Positions 38,017 to 48,552 of a DNA stretch of 59,283 bases are shown here, one piece after another (the first letter of the stretch is position 1; each line of letters starts with the position of its first letter). Source of the DNA: Limisphaerales bacterium (GTDB lineage: Bacteria; Verrucomicrobiota; Verrucomicrobiia; Limisphaerales; AAA164-E04). The notes under the pieces were generated by a model. That model ran no database searches, was not told the origin of the DNA, and worked only from the letters and a program-made list of their open reading frames with translations. The stretch lies in NCBI GenBank assembly GCA_024761205.1, contig JAMASS010000032.1, positions 1 to 59,283 of the forward strand, written 5' to 3'. A program made the translations under genes and the position numbers.

Positions 38017-41000
38017 ATGAAGACGAAAGCGACATTTGTTCTAGGTCCCGCTGGCAGCGGCAAAACCCATCACTGCATTCAGTCCGTTCGTGACCGCCTC
38101 GCTCAAGCGCCCGAAGGCGCCCCCCTTCTCTTCCTGTCTCCAAAACAAGCCACATTTCAGGTCGAATCCCAAGTCCTGGCGGATCATCCGGTGATCAGCG
38201 GTTACACCCGCCTGCAAATCCTTTCCTTCCCCCGTCTCGCAGAATATATCCTGAGTAAACTTCTCCCCGAGCAATCACAAATCCTCAGTGAAAACGGGCG
38301 GATCATGGTCCTCCGCTCCTTGCTCCACCAACACGCTAAGGAACTGCAAGCTTTCCATTCCATCGCCGCCTATCCCGCCTTTGCCCAGGAGATGGCAAAG
38401 CTGTTACAGAAGCTCGGCCGCCATCAGATTAGCAGCACCGAATTAGACGAGCTCAAAAAAAACACCTCATTCACTGTTGGGCTTAAAAATAAACTACACG
38501 ATCTGTCTCTCATTTTCAGCTACTACCGAAAATGGCTGGAACAACACAAGATCAAGGACACCGAGCTTCTTTTGGAACGCGCGACCAAGCAACTTCGATC
38601 CCTTCCCCCGGAGCAGACGCACGGCCCGAGTTTTTACATTGAGGAGCTTTGGTTAGATGGCTTCGCCGAGATGACCCCCCAAGAGTTGGCACTCCTCACG
38701 GCCGTCGTCCAAAGGAGCCAAAAAGCAAATCTCGCCTTCTGTCTCGATCCGGTCGAACGCAAAAACCCTAACCCTTCCTGTCTGAATCCATGGTCGACAA
38801 TCAGCGAGACCTATCACCGCTGCCGCAACCAAATCGACGAATTGCCCAACGTCTGCACTGACGAAATGTGCCTTCCTCGGAAACCGGAGCATTCCCGATT
38901 CGCCAAGAGCCAACAACTCCAACACCTCGAGGAGCACTGGGTGGCGCCCCAACCGCTGAAGAACTCGCCGACCAACGGCGATGTTTCCATCACGGGGTGT
39001 TCCGATCGGGAGGCCGAGGTCGTTCACGCCGCCCGAACCATCCTCCGTTCCGTACGCGACCGCGGCATTCGATTTCGTCAAATCACGGTCATCGTCCGTC
39101 ATCTGGAAGACTACGCCGCTGAGATCAAGCGGCTCTTTAACCGCTACCAAATCCCCTATTTCATCGACCAACGAGATACGATTCAACATCACCCCGCCAC
39201 GGTGCTGACTCAAAGCGCCCTGAAGGTAATCGCCCGCAATTGGAAAAACACCGATTGGTTTGCAGCCCTCAAAACCCAACTGATCAACAAGGATATGGAG
39301 CAAGTGAACAAACTCGAAAACGCCGCGCTCAAGTATGGCATTGAGCAAGATCAGTGGCGCCAACCGTTCACTTCTCAGCATCCTGATCTCAAACCATTCG
39401 AAAGTTTTCGGAAAGAGATCATTGCCCCCTTTGAGATTTTGGAAAGCGAATTGGGATTGAAGGAACGCGATCCTCAGCAGGACGTCAGCGGCAGCACGCT
39501 TGCCAAGGCTATCAAGCGGTTCTGGAAGAAAATCAATCTCGCTAAGAAGCTGAAGACATGGGAGCGAGAGACGGCGGCAGAAACGACCGATGGCACACAG
39601 CAGCAGCGACTGAGCCACGAAGCGGCCGGGCAGCAACTGGAAGCTTGGCTGGAAAATATTCAACTAGCCTTTGCCGAGACCGATAACTCGCTTCAAGACT
39701 GGCTGCCCATCCTGGAAACCGACCTCAGCTATCTCTCCGTCGGGGCCATCCCTCCGACCGCCGAGCAAGTCCTCGTCGGCGCAATCGACCGCACCCGCAA
39801 TCCCGATGTCGATCTCGCCATCGTCCTGGGTTTGAACGAGTCCGTCTTCCCAGCTCCCCCGCAACGCCACCCTCTCCTCACGGAAACCGATTGGGAACAA
39901 TTGAAGCAGGCAGGAGTTGATTTGATGCCGTCTGCAAAACGTCGCTTTGCTCATGAGTGTTTCTACGCCTACATCGCCTGTACCCGGGCGCGCCAAAAGC
40001 TCACAATCAGCTACGCCAAGCAAGACCCCGATGGCAGACCGCTCAACCCATCGCAAATCATCAGCCACGTTCAACAACGCTTCCCCAAAGGCGGGCGAGA
40101 GGAAGGCGGATCGGCAATCAACAGCCACATTCAGATTGACCAATTCAAGCCGCCGCCGCCCGACCAAGCGGAACATGCCAGCGAACTCATTGCGCCGATT
40201 TTTCGATCACTCGCCAAGGGAGAGGTCAATTCTTGGGAGCAGCGACTGTTCAACAAACTTCATCCGGAAGCTCCCATTCAACCACCATCCAACAAACCCG
40301 GAACCATCCGCCTGTTGCCAACCGTTGCCGAGATACTCTATACCGATGCGGACAATACCTTGTCTTCATCCGCCTCGGCCCTTGAACAATTTGCCGCTTG
40401 CCCGTTTCGGTTCTTTGTCCATTCCGGTCTCAAAGCGAAGGAAAGGCCCCAATTTCAGCTCGATTCAAAAATATCGGGAAGCTTCCAACACGAGGTCCTG
40501 GCAATCTTCCATAAGGAAACCCAAAATCAAGACCGCCAATGGCGCGATTTCAAGCCCGGTGAAGCCCGAGACCTCATCAAGGAAATCATCGAAACCACCG
40601 CCGAAACGTTCCATCACGGCATCTTTCAAAAAACCGAGAAGGCACGCTTCTCTCTGAAGTCCATCAGCGAGCGGCTGCAAACATTCATCGAGGTCCTCAT
40701 CAAATGGATGCCGCAATACGAATTCGATCCCAAAGCAGCCGAACTCGCCTTCGTACCGCAGCAACCCCAGAAACCCATCGGGCCTTGGTGCATGGACCTT
40801 GACAACAGCGCCCGCCTGGCCCTCAAGGGCAAAATCGACCGGCTTGACATCCTTCCCCAAGCGGGAAACAAGACCGCCGCCGCCGTCATCATTGATTACA
40901 AGTCGAGCGGCGAAAAACCCGACCCCAACGGAATCCAACTGCAACTCTTCGCCTATCTCACCGTCGTCGCCCGGCTCACGGAAATCGGCGAACACCTGAA

Positions 41001-41487
41001 AACCGGCCCGCTGACTCCGGCTGGCGCGTTCTACGTGCCGCTCAAAATCCAGCGCCCCCAGAAATCGCAGAATCGAGACGACGCCCTAACCAAACATCGG
41101 AAGGGCAATCCCAAAAGGTTTCAACACCGCGGCCGCTTCGACAAGGCCTACCTTCGCCGACTGGACAATCGCGACGACCAATCCAGCGGCGACCAATTTT
41201 CATACGAGTTCAACAAAGACGGCACTCTAAAGAAGACCGCTCGTCAGGACGCAATGTCTACCGAAGAGTTTCATCAAGACATCATCGACCGCACCGAGGA
41301 AAACATTCGCGACATGGGCAATCGCATCCTCAAAGGAGACATTGACGTGGACCCGTACGAACACCCCAAAAAAAATCCCTGCCGCTACTGCCCCTACGCC
41401 TCAATCTGCCGCATCGATCCGGAGACTCATACTTATCGAATACTGCCTCGGCCTCCGTCCTCAGCGCGTAAATCAACACCGGCATGA
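38017..41487 (+). CDS. addB: ATP-dependent nuclease subunit AddB-like
   Basis: AddB pairs with AddA to process double-strand DNA breaks for RecA. The protein has 1156 residues from ATG at 38017; an ATG 12 codons upstream is also possible. A Walker A GPAGSGKT lies at residues 10-17. The middle is a degenerate UvrD-type helicase. The C-terminal RecB-type nuclease shows GKIDRLDI and IIDYKSSG (Asp and Lys of the PD-(D/E)xK site). The four-Cys iron-sulfur site is seen as FAACPFRFF plus NPCRYCPYASICRID close to the C-terminus. The stop overlaps the addA start (ATGA), so the subunits are translated together. Confidence 0.9.
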   Translation: MKTKATFVLGPAGSGKTHHCIQSVRDRLAQAPEGAPLLFLSPKQATFQVESQVLADHPVISGYTRLQILSFPRLAEYILSKLLPEQSQILSENGRIMVLRSLLHQHAKELQAFHSIAAYPAFAQEMAKLLQKLGRHQISSTELDELKKNTSFTVGLKNKLHDLSLIFSYYRKWLEQHKIKDTELLLERATKQLRSLPPEQTHGPSFYIEELWLDGFAEMTPQELALLTAVVQRSQKANLAFCLDPVERKNPNPSCLNPWSTISETYHRCRNQIDELPNVCTDEMCLPRKPEHSRFAKSQQLQHLEEHWVAPQPLKNSPTNGDVSITGCSDREAEVVHAARTILRSVRDRGIRFRQITVIVRHLEDYAAEIKRLFNRYQIPYFIDQRDTIQHHPATVLTQSALKVIARNWKNTDWFAALKTQLINKDMEQVNKLENAALKYGIEQDQWRQPFTSQHPDLKPFESFRKEIIAPFEILESELGLKERDPQQDVSGSTLAKAIKRFWKKINLAKKLKTWERETAAETTDGTQQQRLSHEAAGQQLEAWLENIQLAFAETDNSLQDWLPILETDLSYLSVGAIPPTAEQVLVGAIDRTRNPDVDLAIVLGLNESVFPAPPQRHPLLTETDWEQLKQAGVDLMPSAKRRFAHECFYAYIACTRARQKLTISYAKQDPDGRPLNPSQIISHVQQRFPKGGREEGGSAINSHIQIDQFKPPPPDQAEHASELIAPIFRSLAKGEVNSWEQRLFNKLHPEAPIQPPSNKPGTIRLLPTVAEILYTDADNTLSSSASALEQFAACPFRFFVHSGLKAKERPQFQLDSKISGSFQHEVLAIFHKETQNQDRQWRDFKPGEARDLIKEIIETTAETFHHGIFQKTEKARFSLKSISERLQTFIEVLIKWMPQYEFDPKAAELAFVPQQPQKPIGPWCMDLDNSARLALKGKIDRLDILPQAGNKTAAAVIIDYKSSGEKPDPNGIQLQLFAYLTVVARLTEIGEHLKTGPLTPAGAFYVPLKIQRPQKSQNRDDALTKHRKGNPKRFQHRGRFDKAYLRRLDNRDDQSSGDQFSYEFNKDGTLKKTARQDAMSTEEFHQDIIDRTEENIRDMGNRILKGDIDVDPYEHPKKNPCRYCPYASICRIDPETHTYRILPRPPSSARKSTPA

Positions 41488-44396
41488 ACTTCACGAAGGC
41501 CCAAAAGGAAGCGATCGAGGCAGAAGGGAATGTCCTGGTCCTGGCCGGCGCGGGAACCGGCAAGACACGCACCATGGTTGAGCACTGCTGCAATCGGCTC
41601 CTCCGTCCGGACAAACCCACGACCCTCGACCGCATTCTCATGGTGACCTTCACGGTGAACGCAGCCGCGGAGATGAAAGAACGAATCGCCAAGCGCCTGA
41701 ACGAACGCTTGGAACGTCTGAACAAATGCTCGGATAACTCGAAGACTCGCCAGCAAGTCAACGAACAACTGGCGCTCCTTGACACGGCCAAAATCGGCAC
41801 GCTCCACAGCGTCGAGTTCAAACTGATTCGCGAGCATTACCTTGAGCTTCGTCTCAGCCCAAAACTCCGAGTGCTGTCCCCCGAAGAATGCCATCCACTC
41901 GAGGAAGCCGCCCTTAGAGAGGCGTTTGATAAACACTATCAAGGCAATTCGAGTGTCTCCGAATCCGTCCGCCGACTCATCAAGCAAGTCGGACGAGAAC
42001 AGGAGCTTCCCGGCCGAGATCTGGTCCGCCGACTCCACCACTATGCTCAATCGCTGCGTTCGCCGCGCGAATGGCTTCAGCAACAACACAAACTCTACGA
42101 GGAGCAGAAGCCGGTCCAATGGATTCGCTGGCTGTGGAAGGCGCTCTCCGATAGAGAGACATCGCTAGGATGGATTGAGGAGTGGGAAGATGCGCTGCAA
42201 GAAAACGCCGCTGAGTGCCCGAACTTGCAAGAATGCCTGCATCAGCTTGACAAGTTGCGCAGAGTCCTCTTGCAAAACGCGCCCGAAAATCTGACCGTGA
42301 CCGAGGCGGCAAGCGCGCTCGCGCCGCATTTTGAGCGAATCATCGACGCCGACCAAGAGTGGATTTGGGGGACAAAAAAACGCTGCCGCGAACCCATCGA
42401 GAAGTTCTTTAAGGACTCAAAATTCCTGTATTCCCTGCTGCGAGACGAACATTCATCCAGTCCGTTAGCTGAAGACTGGGAACTATGCCGTGAATGGGTG
42501 CTCGCGCTCCTTCAGTTGACGAAAGATTTTCAAACGCGCTTCGTCGAACTCAAGACGCAGCAAGGCGTGCTTGACTTTCATGACCTTGACCAGCAACTTC
42601 TCGGCACGCCCGATAAGGGTCTCACACAGACCGCAAGGGAGATGCGGGAGATGTTCGATTACGTCTTCGTCGATGAATACCAGGACATCAATGACGCCCA
42701 AGACGCCATCATCCGCGCCTTGAGCCGCGAGGGACAGCAGCGGAATCTCTTCATTGTCGGCGACGTCAAACAATGCATCTACCGCTTTCGTAGGGGCAAA
42801 CCGGAAATTCTTAAAGGCTACGCATCTGAATGGAAGGACTGTCCCGGACATACAATCGTTCACCTTCAGGACAATTTCCGAAGCGATCACGCTCTGCTCC
42901 AATTCATCAACGGCTTTTGCAAGCACTTGGCCGGCCAAGTCCCGGGCTTCGATTACACTGCTAATGACCAACTCAATCTCGGGAGGAACACCGACGGTGC
43001 GGCTGACGACGCCAAGGTGGAGCTTCATCTGGTCAAGCCCTCGCTTTCCCCGATAGGGACTCCGAGGGAAGAGGAGATTCACATCATTGCTAAACGCATC
43101 CAAGCCCTTCTCAAAACTAAAATACGCGACCCGGACTCGGAAACCGAGGAACCGCGTCTCGTCGAATACAAGGACATCGCCATCCTCTTGCGCTCGGTCC
43201 GAACGTCGTCCCGCTTCTCGCAAGGTTCGACCACGCGCTCGATGTCCCGCTTCCTGCGCGTCTTCAAGCAGCTTTACGGCATCCCGATTCAAGCGGAGGC
43301 GGAGGGGTTTTTCGAGCTTCCCGAAATTAAAGACTTGTTCGCGCTGCTGAAGATACTTGACAACCCGCTTCAGGACATCCCGCTCCTGGCCGTTCTTCGC
43401 TCGCCTTTCTTCGACTTTACACCGGATGAATTGGCCGCTATCCGCCTCGCGCAACGCCAGGGAAAACTCTGGTCGGCCATTCATCGGTTTTGCCAAAAAC
43501 AGGAGGATGACTCGCCGGAACTGAAGAAACTGCGAACCGTTGCCGAGGGCAAAAAACTCATCGATGACGCACGGCGCAAGTGCGGACGATTCCTGGAAAG
43601 TCACAAAGACTGGAGCCTAGCCGGGCGCACAAAACCACCCTCTGAACGGCTGGAATTCATCCTCACCCAAACCTATTACGTGGAACGCCTTGCGAGCCTT
43701 GCGCCGCACCGGAATCCGCAGGCCCACATCAACCGATTCATCCGCCTGGCTCGTAAATTCGAATCCCAACAACCCGCCGTCAGCCTCCCCCACTTTTTGC
43801 AATGGATTGACGGCCTCCGGGAATCGGAGCACGAAATCGAAATCCTGCACGCGGAAGAACCGGAAAGTGACGAACTCCGGGAATCAGAGCCCCTGAATCC
43901 CCTGAAACAATCGGCCGCAGACGCCGTCCGCCTGATGACCATTCACAAGAGCAAAGGGCTTGAGTTCCCCATCGTCATCGTCGCCACTCTCAATAAGCGC
44001 ATCAACTTCACCGGTTCGCGTGACCTCCTTGATGAAGAATATGGTCTCGGCCCTACCCTCCACAAGCCGGACACCGACGAGAGCTACCCTTCCCTTCCTC
44101 ATTGGCTATGCCAGAGAAAGGAGAGAGCCGCTCGGATTGTCGAAGAAGCGTGCCTGTTTTACGTCGCATCCACTCGGGCTCGAGAACGCCTCATCCTGTC
44201 GGGAACGGTTTCAGAAGAGCAGATCAACGAATGGTGTGAATGGGCGGCGAAACCAACCCGCCCCCGCCTGAAGGCGTCCTCTTACCTCAATTGGCTCGGT
44301 CCCTGGATCGCCACTCAAACGAAGCTGAGGGACTATCTCGAAACGGGGCGACAGCAAGGTTTTGAAAATGGGATTCATTGGACCATTTATGGATGA
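41484..44396 (+). CDS. addA: AddA-like helicase, N-terminal part (helicase half)
   Basis: This 970-residue frame overlaps the addB stop by four bases. It has Walker A LAGAGTGKTRT (about 18-28), the UvrD motif TFTVNAAAEMKERI (about 54-67), motif II VFVDEYQDIND (about 395-405), GDVKQCIYRFRRG (about 426-438) and motif VI VASTRARERLIL (about 893-904). It therefore has the complete helicase core. It ends at a TGA at 44394 after QGFENGIHWTIYG, just before where AddA nuclease domains begin. The remaining nuclease domain follows in another frame. This may be a real split or a recent frameshift. The whole would be about 1200 residues, normal for AddA. Confidence 0.85.
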   Translation: MNFTKAQKEAIEAEGNVLVLAGAGTGKTRTMVEHCCNRLLRPDKPTTLDRILMVTFTVNAAAEMKERIAKRLNERLERLNKCSDNSKTRQQVNEQLALLDTAKIGTLHSVEFKLIREHYLELRLSPKLRVLSPEECHPLEEAALREAFDKHYQGNSSVSESVRRLIKQVGREQELPGRDLVRRLHHYAQSLRSPREWLQQQHKLYEEQKPVQWIRWLWKALSDRETSLGWIEEWEDALQENAAECPNLQECLHQLDKLRRVLLQNAPENLTVTEAASALAPHFERIIDADQEWIWGTKKRCREPIEKFFKDSKFLYSLLRDEHSSSPLAEDWELCREWVLALLQLTKDFQTRFVELKTQQGVLDFHDLDQQLLGTPDKGLTQTAREMREMFDYVFVDEYQDINDAQDAIIRALSREGQQRNLFIVGDVKQCIYRFRRGKPEILKGYASEWKDCPGHTIVHLQDNFRSDHALLQFINGFCKHLAGQVPGFDYTANDQLNLGRNTDGAADDAKVELHLVKPSLSPIGTPREEEIHIIAKRIQALLKTKIRDPDSETEEPRLVEYKDIAILLRSVRTSSRFSQGSTTRSMSRFLRVFKQLYGIPIQAEAEGFFELPEIKDLFALLKILDNPLQDIPLLAVLRSPFFDFTPDELAAIRLAQRQGKLWSAIHRFCQKQEDDSPELKKLRTVAEGKKLIDDARRKCGRFLESHKDWSLAGRTKPPSERLEFILTQTYYVERLASLAPHRNPQAHINRFIRLARKFESQQPAVSLPHFLQWIDGLRESEHEIEILHAEEPESDELRESEPLNPLKQSAADAVRLMTIHKSKGLEFPIVIVATLNKRINFTGSRDLLDEEYGLGPTLHKPDTDESYPSLPHWLCQRKERAARIVEEACLFYVASTRARERLILSGTVSEEQINEWCEWAAKPTRPRLKASSYLNWLGPWIATQTKLRDYLETGRQQGFENGIHWTIYG

Positions 44397-45096
44397 CGCC
44401 ATGTCAGTGGTGGAAGAACGGCTCGCCTGGTGGCGGTATCCCTTTGCGGCAACGCGGTTGCGGGTCAAAGCCTCAGCGAGCAGCCTAGGGCGATTAACGC
44501 CGCTCGAACACGCCGTTTATCCAGGCAGGCAAAAGGAATCCGGAAAGTCTCGAGGGCAGGCCTACCATCGCGTGATCCAATTCCTTGACCCGGACGCCGA
44601 CTCACTGGAAAAAGCGCGGACCGCCGCCGAAGCCTTGCTCAAGAAAGGAGTGCTTGAGACGGAGGATTTGGAGGCAGTTGACCTCGAGCTAATCGTGATG
44701 TTCTGGAAGTCCGAAATTGGCGTTCGCATCAAACGCCAACAACGCGAATATCTTCACCGCGAACTTCCCTTCACGGCGCGATTCTCGAATCGCGAACTCA
44801 GAGACCTGGGATTCCAAGTCTCTGATGACCCTTTCATCGAGGATGAACCGATCCTCATTCAGGGCATTGTCGATCTAGCGGTCGTGACTCCTGAAGAAAT
44901 CTGGCTGCTCGATTTCAAATCGGAAAGTTTCAGACCCGAGGAACTCGCCGAACGAACCGAACGGCACACACCCCAGCTCTCACTCTATCGCGACGCTTTG
45001 GAAAAAACCTATCGCCGAACGGTTACCCAAACGTGGATTCACTATCTGGAACTCAGAAGAACCATGACCATCCCTCCGTCCAAGAACCGGGATTAA
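44368..45096 (+). CDS. AddA nuclease domain in a separate frame
   Basis: This frame gives about 242 residues from ATG at 44368; another ATG at 44389 overlaps the addA stop. It continues AddA: GKSRGQAYHRVIQFLDP, then GIVDLAVVTPEEIWLLDFKSE (the nuclease D...D-x-K site) and TPQLSLYRDALEKTYRRTVT. AAGG at 44356-44359 is placed well for a restart at 44368. Either ribosomes restart here and the nuclease is a separate polypeptide, or a one-base change has broken addA. The nuclease residues look intact, which favours either function as two chains or very recent breakage. Confidence 0.75.
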   Translation: MGFIGPFMDDAMSVVEERLAWWRYPFAATRLRVKASASSLGRLTPLEHAVYPGRQKESGKSRGQAYHRVIQFLDPDADSLEKARTAAEALLKKGVLETEDLEAVDLELIVMFWKSEIGVRIKRQQREYLHRELPFTARFSNRELRDLGFQVSDDPFIEDEPILIQGIVDLAVVTPEEIWLLDFKSESFRPEELAERTERHTPQLSLYRDALEKTYRRTVTQTWIHYLELRRTMTIPPSKNRD

Positions 45097-45133
45097 GGAA
45101 AGGCCAAAGCGGCGATCCCATTCAACCGCTCGC

Positions 45134-46489
45134 CTACATATGTGAGATAATGTTGTCCCCGAACTCAGAACATTTAATCTCGGTGGCATCTTCCGTCAGA
45201 CGAGCAAAATCATACGTCACCCGCTTGGATTGAATCGCCCCGTTAAGCCCTTTCAAAAGGAGGTTTGCAGCCTCAGTCCATCCCAGATAGCGCAGCATCA
45301 TCTCACCGCTCAGAACAACACTCCCCGGATTCACCTTATCGAGATCCGCATACTTGGGCGCCGTGCCGTGAGTAGCCTCAAAAATCGCATGTCCGGTGAC
45401 GTAGTTGATGTTGCCGCCGGGCGCAATGCCAATGCCCCCAATCTGAGCAGCCAGGGCATCAGACAAATAGTCACCGTTCAGATTCAAGGTCGCGATCACG
45501 TCAAAGTCCAATGGACGGGTGAGCACCTGCTGCAAGGCAATATCGGCAATCGCGTCCTTCACCAGAATTGCCCCGCCATCGAGCGCCGCTTGTTGCTCGG
45601 CATTGGCGGTTTCCTCGCCTTTCCCCGCCTTGGTTCGATCATATTGCGCCCAAGTGTAAACCTTGTCCCCAAAGATGCGCTCCGCAGCTCCATAGCCCCA
45701 ATCACGAAAGGCGCCCTCGGTGAATTTCATGATGTTGCCCTTGTGAACGATCGTGACACTCTTCCGGTTCTGAGCGATCGCATAATCAATCGCCGCTTTC
45801 ACCAACCGAACCGTCCCTACCGTCGAGACTGGCTTGATCCCGATCCCCACCTCAACAGGCGGGGCACCATGTCCGGGTGCGGCCTTGCTCACGTACTCGT
45901 TGACTTTCTCCTGCGTCCCAAAACGTATTTTGGCAAACTGCTCCGGAAAATTTTCCTGCAAGAAGTCGAGGACTTTCTGAGACTCGGGGGCGCCTCCCCG
46001 GCACTCAATACCGGCGTAGATATCCTCGGTGTTCTCCCTGAAGATGACCATATTCACTTTCTCCGGATGCTTTACCGGAGACGGCACGCCATTGAAATAT
46101 TGGACCGGCCTCTGGCAGACGTAGAGATCAAGCAGCTGACGCAACGCCACATTCAGGGAGCGAAAGCCACCGCCCACCGGAGTGGTTAACGGTCCTTTGA
46201 TTCCCACCAAATACTCCTTGAAAGCCGCGATCGTGTCATCCGGCAACCAATTATCAAATTTGTTCTTGGCGGCTTCGCCGGCAAACACCTCAAACCAGAC
46301 GATCCTTTTAGCACCGCCGTAAGCCTTCTCCACCGCTGCATTCAACACGCGCTCGCTCGCCGCCCAAATGTCTCTGCCGCTTCCATCACCGCGGATAAAC
46401 GGAATCACAGGATTCTCAGGAACCGTCAGTTTGCCGTCGGCAATGAAAATCTTGCCGCCTTCCGGAGGTGTAATATTTTGGTACGCCAT
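45134..46489 (-). CDS. icd: Isocitrate dehydrogenase (NADP-type)
   Basis: Icd oxidises isocitrate to 2-oxoglutarate, with CO2 and NAD(P)H, in the TCA cycle. It has 451 residues. Motifs of the bacterial type: [10 protein letters not shown] (about 33-42), [13 protein letters not shown]-type substrate loop (about 106-118), [13 protein letters not shown] (about 150-162), [16 protein letters not shown] (about 246-262) and [12 protein letters not shown] (about 368-379). The Ser of FRSLN is where isocitrate dehydrogenase kinase acts in E. coli. It lies 64 bases downstream of dxs on the same strand with a small hairpin (46511-46532) but no T-run between, so read-through from dxs is possible. It converges with the addA nuclease frame. 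Confidence 0.95.
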   Translation of the reverse strand: MAYQNITPPEGGKIFIADGKLTVPENPVIPFIRGDGSGRDIWAASERVLNAAVEKAYGGAKRIVWFEVFAGEAAKNKFDNWLPDDTIAAFKEYLVGIKGPLTTPVGGGFRSLNVALRQLLDLYVCQRPVQYFNGVPSPVKHPEKVNMVIFRENTEDIYAGIECRGGAPESQKVLDFLQENFPEQFAKIRFGTQEKVNEYVSKAAPGHGAPPVEVGIGIKPVSTVGTVRLVKAAIDYAIAQNRKSVTIVHKGNIMKFTEGAFRDWGYGAAERIFGDKVYTWAQYDRTKAGKGEETANAEQQAALDGGAILVKDAIADIALQQVLTRPLDFDVIATLNLNGDYLSDALAAQIGGIGIAPGGNINYVTGHAIFEATHGTAPKYADLDKVNPGSVVLSGEMMLRYLGWTEAANLLLKGLNGAIQSKRVTYDFARLTEDATEIKCSEFGDNIISHM

Positions 46490-46510
46490 ATTTCTGTAGC
46501 CGCTCTCTCA

Positions 46511-46532
46511 TTCAGCAAGGGGAAATGCTGAA
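46511..46532 (-). other. Hairpin between dxs and icd
   Basis: TTCAGCA and TGCTGAA form a perfect 7-bp stem with an 8-base loop. No T-run follows, so it is not a typical intrinsic terminator. It could slow transcription or protect an mRNA end. Confidence 0.4.
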
Positions 46533-46553
46533 GGCCCCGAAAACAGAGACGGT

Positions 46554-48548
46554 TTACGCAACCGCATCTTTGCAATCCGTTGCCTCGGAGGAGGCAGCCG
46601 ACATCGCCTTTTCGATTTTCTCAATCGTGGCCGCCGGCGTGAGACCGTATTTCTCTCGGAGATCACCCACTGAAGTGGCGTGCTCAATGAATTGATCCGG
46701 CCAACCTACACGAACGACGGGCGTCGAAATCTTTCGGTCTGAGAAAAGCTCGCTCACACTACTGCCGTAGCCGCCTGGTAAAACATGATCTTCCAAAGTC
46801 ACCACCAGATCCGATGCCTTGCCAAAAAACTCGGTTATATTTTTATCAATGGGCTTGGTAAACCTCGGATTGATCACGGCCGGATCATAGCCCGTCTCGG
46901 TCAATTTCTGAGCCACTTCCCTAGCCATGGAATTAAGGTTGCCGAGACCAAACAAGGAGACCTTAGGCATTCCATTGTTCTCGAAATTACTGATCACCTC
47001 CGCCCTGCCAATATCTAAAAGTTTAGGTGTTTCCTTGATGGGCACCCCTTCGGCAGTGCCGCGTGGATAACGAATAAACGTCGGATGTTTCTCGTGGGCG
47101 GCGGTAAACATCATATCCACCAACTCGTCCTCATCCTTCGGTGCCATGGCAATAATATTCGGCACACAACGCAGATAAGAAATATCAAACATCCCGTGAT
47201 GCGTCGGCCCGTCCTGAGGGGATAAGCCAGCTCGGTCCATGCAGAAGGTCACTGGCAAGTCTTGTAACGCCGCATCATGAATGATGCAGTCATAGGCTCG
47301 CTGTAAGAAGGTCGAGTAAATTGCACACACCGGATGAAAACCCATCGTCGCCATCCCACATGCAAACAAGGCCGCGTGCTCTTCCGCAATGCCCACATCG
47401 TAGTATCGGTCCGGCATCTCCTTCTCCAATATTTTTAGCCCGGTGCCGCTAGGCATCGCCGCCGTGATGCCTACGACCATTGTATCCTTTTTGCAAAGGC
47501 GAATCATGGTCTTGCCGAAAACTTCCTGCCATGCTGGCACCCCACTGGATTTCTTAATGGCCGCACCCGTTTTGACATCATAAGGCCCCACACCGTGAAG
47601 TTTCTCAGGATGGCTAACGGCCGCGCCATAGCCTTTGCCTTTCTTGGTCAAGACATGCAACACGATGGGCTGATCACACGACTTCGCATACTCCAGGGCG
47701 GCAATCAACATGGGTAAGTCATGTCCATCCAGCGGCCCCAAATACCTCAAACCCATTTCTTCAAAAATCAGACTATTGCCAAATCCCCCACGGCCGTCCT
47801 CGTCAGTCTTGTCGTCAGACTCTTGCAGGACCAGGTCAGATACCGTCCCCTTCAGGATCTCATCCGCCCGATGCCCCAGCTTGACCGCCAACTCACCTTT
47901 AGGCAAGCGCTTCAATAGTTTCTTAAAATCGCGCTGCAGACGGAAATAGGAGGGATGCGTGATGAGCTTGTTCAAATAGCTGGCAATCGCACCCACGTTC
48001 TTGGCGATACTCCACTCGTTGTCGTTGAGAATCCCGATGAATTTATCCGTGGTCTCTGAAATATTATTGAGTGCTTCGAAAGAAATACCGTTGGTCAACG
48101 CAGCATCGCCAAAAATGGCGACCACGTGCTCGTCCGTCCCCAGCTTATCGCGTCCCGCAGCAATCCCCAAAGCCGCTGACAATGCCGTCCCCGCATGAGC
48201 CGCACCGTAGCAATCATGCTCACTCTCCGTCCGCAGCGCAAATCCGTTCAGTCCATTCGTGGTGCGAATTGTGGAGAACCGATCCTTTCGACCGGTAAGA
48301 ATCTTGTGGACATAGGTCTGGTGGCTGACATCCCAAACAAACTTGTCATGCGGCGTGATGAAGCAGCGATGCAACGCGATCGACAACTCCACCACACCTA
48401 AGTTCGGCCCCAAATGCCCCCCATTCTTGGAGAGCGTCTGTATCAGATCCTCCCGAATCTCACCGGCCAATTGGTTGAGCTGATCCAGCGTCAACTTCTT
48501 GACATGATCAGGACTGTCAACCATATCTAAAAAGCGACTCATACACAT
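46554..48548 (-). CDS. dxs: 1-deoxy-D-xylulose-5-phosphate synthase
   Basis: Dxs makes DXP from pyruvate and glyceraldehyde-3-phosphate with thiamine diphosphate, the first step of the MEP isoprenoid pathway. It has 664 residues from the ATG at 48548, just after the xseB stop; an ATG two codons later is equally possible, and the earlier start at 48572 would overlap xseB. The motifs are KNGGHLGPNLGVVEL (about 37-51), the thiamine site GDAALTNGISFEALNN (about 146-161), and a transketolase C-terminal half with DRAGLSPQDGPTHHG (about 443-457). It is coupled to xseB, a common pairing in bacteria. Confidence 0.95.
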   Translation of the reverse strand: MCMSRFLDMVDSPDHVKKLTLDQLNQLAGEIREDLIQTLSKNGGHLGPNLGVVELSIALHRCFITPHDKFVWDVSHQTYVHKILTGRKDRFSTIRTTNGLNGFALRTESEHDCYGAAHAGTALSAALGIAAGRDKLGTDEHVVAIFGDAALTNGISFEALNNISETTDKFIGILNDNEWSIAKNVGAIASYLNKLITHPSYFRLQRDFKKLLKRLPKGELAVKLGHRADEILKGTVSDLVLQESDDKTDEDGRGGFGNSLIFEEMGLRYLGPLDGHDLPMLIAALEYAKSCDQPIVLHVLTKKGKGYGAAVSHPEKLHGVGPYDVKTGAAIKKSSGVPAWQEVFGKTMIRLCKKDTMVVGITAAMPSGTGLKILEKEMPDRYYDVGIAEEHAALFACGMATMGFHPVCAIYSTFLQRAYDCIIHDAALQDLPVTFCMDRAGLSPQDGPTHHGMFDISYLRCVPNIIAMAPKDEDELVDMMFTAAHEKHPTFIRYPRGTAEGVPIKETPKLLDIGRAEVISNFENNGMPKVSLFGLGNLNSMAREVAQKLTETGYDPAVINPRFTKPIDKNITEFFGKASDLVVTLEDHVLPGGYGSSVSELFSDRKISTPVVRVGWPDQFIEHATSVGDLREKYGLTPAATIEKIEKAMSAASSEATDCKDAVA

Positions 48549-48552
48549 TTGA

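Noticed and set aside
38653-39663. 336-codon minus-strand frame inside addB
   Set aside because: Antisense shadow of a well supported gene.
42483-43604. 373-codon minus-strand frame inside addA
   Set aside because: Antisense shadow; the plus-strand helicase motifs are decisive.
44380-44400. Programmed +1 frameshift in addA, as in prfB
   Set aside because: The TGA is followed by C as in prfB, but the preceding codon GGA gives no good re-pairing in the +1 frame. A restart or mutation is simpler.
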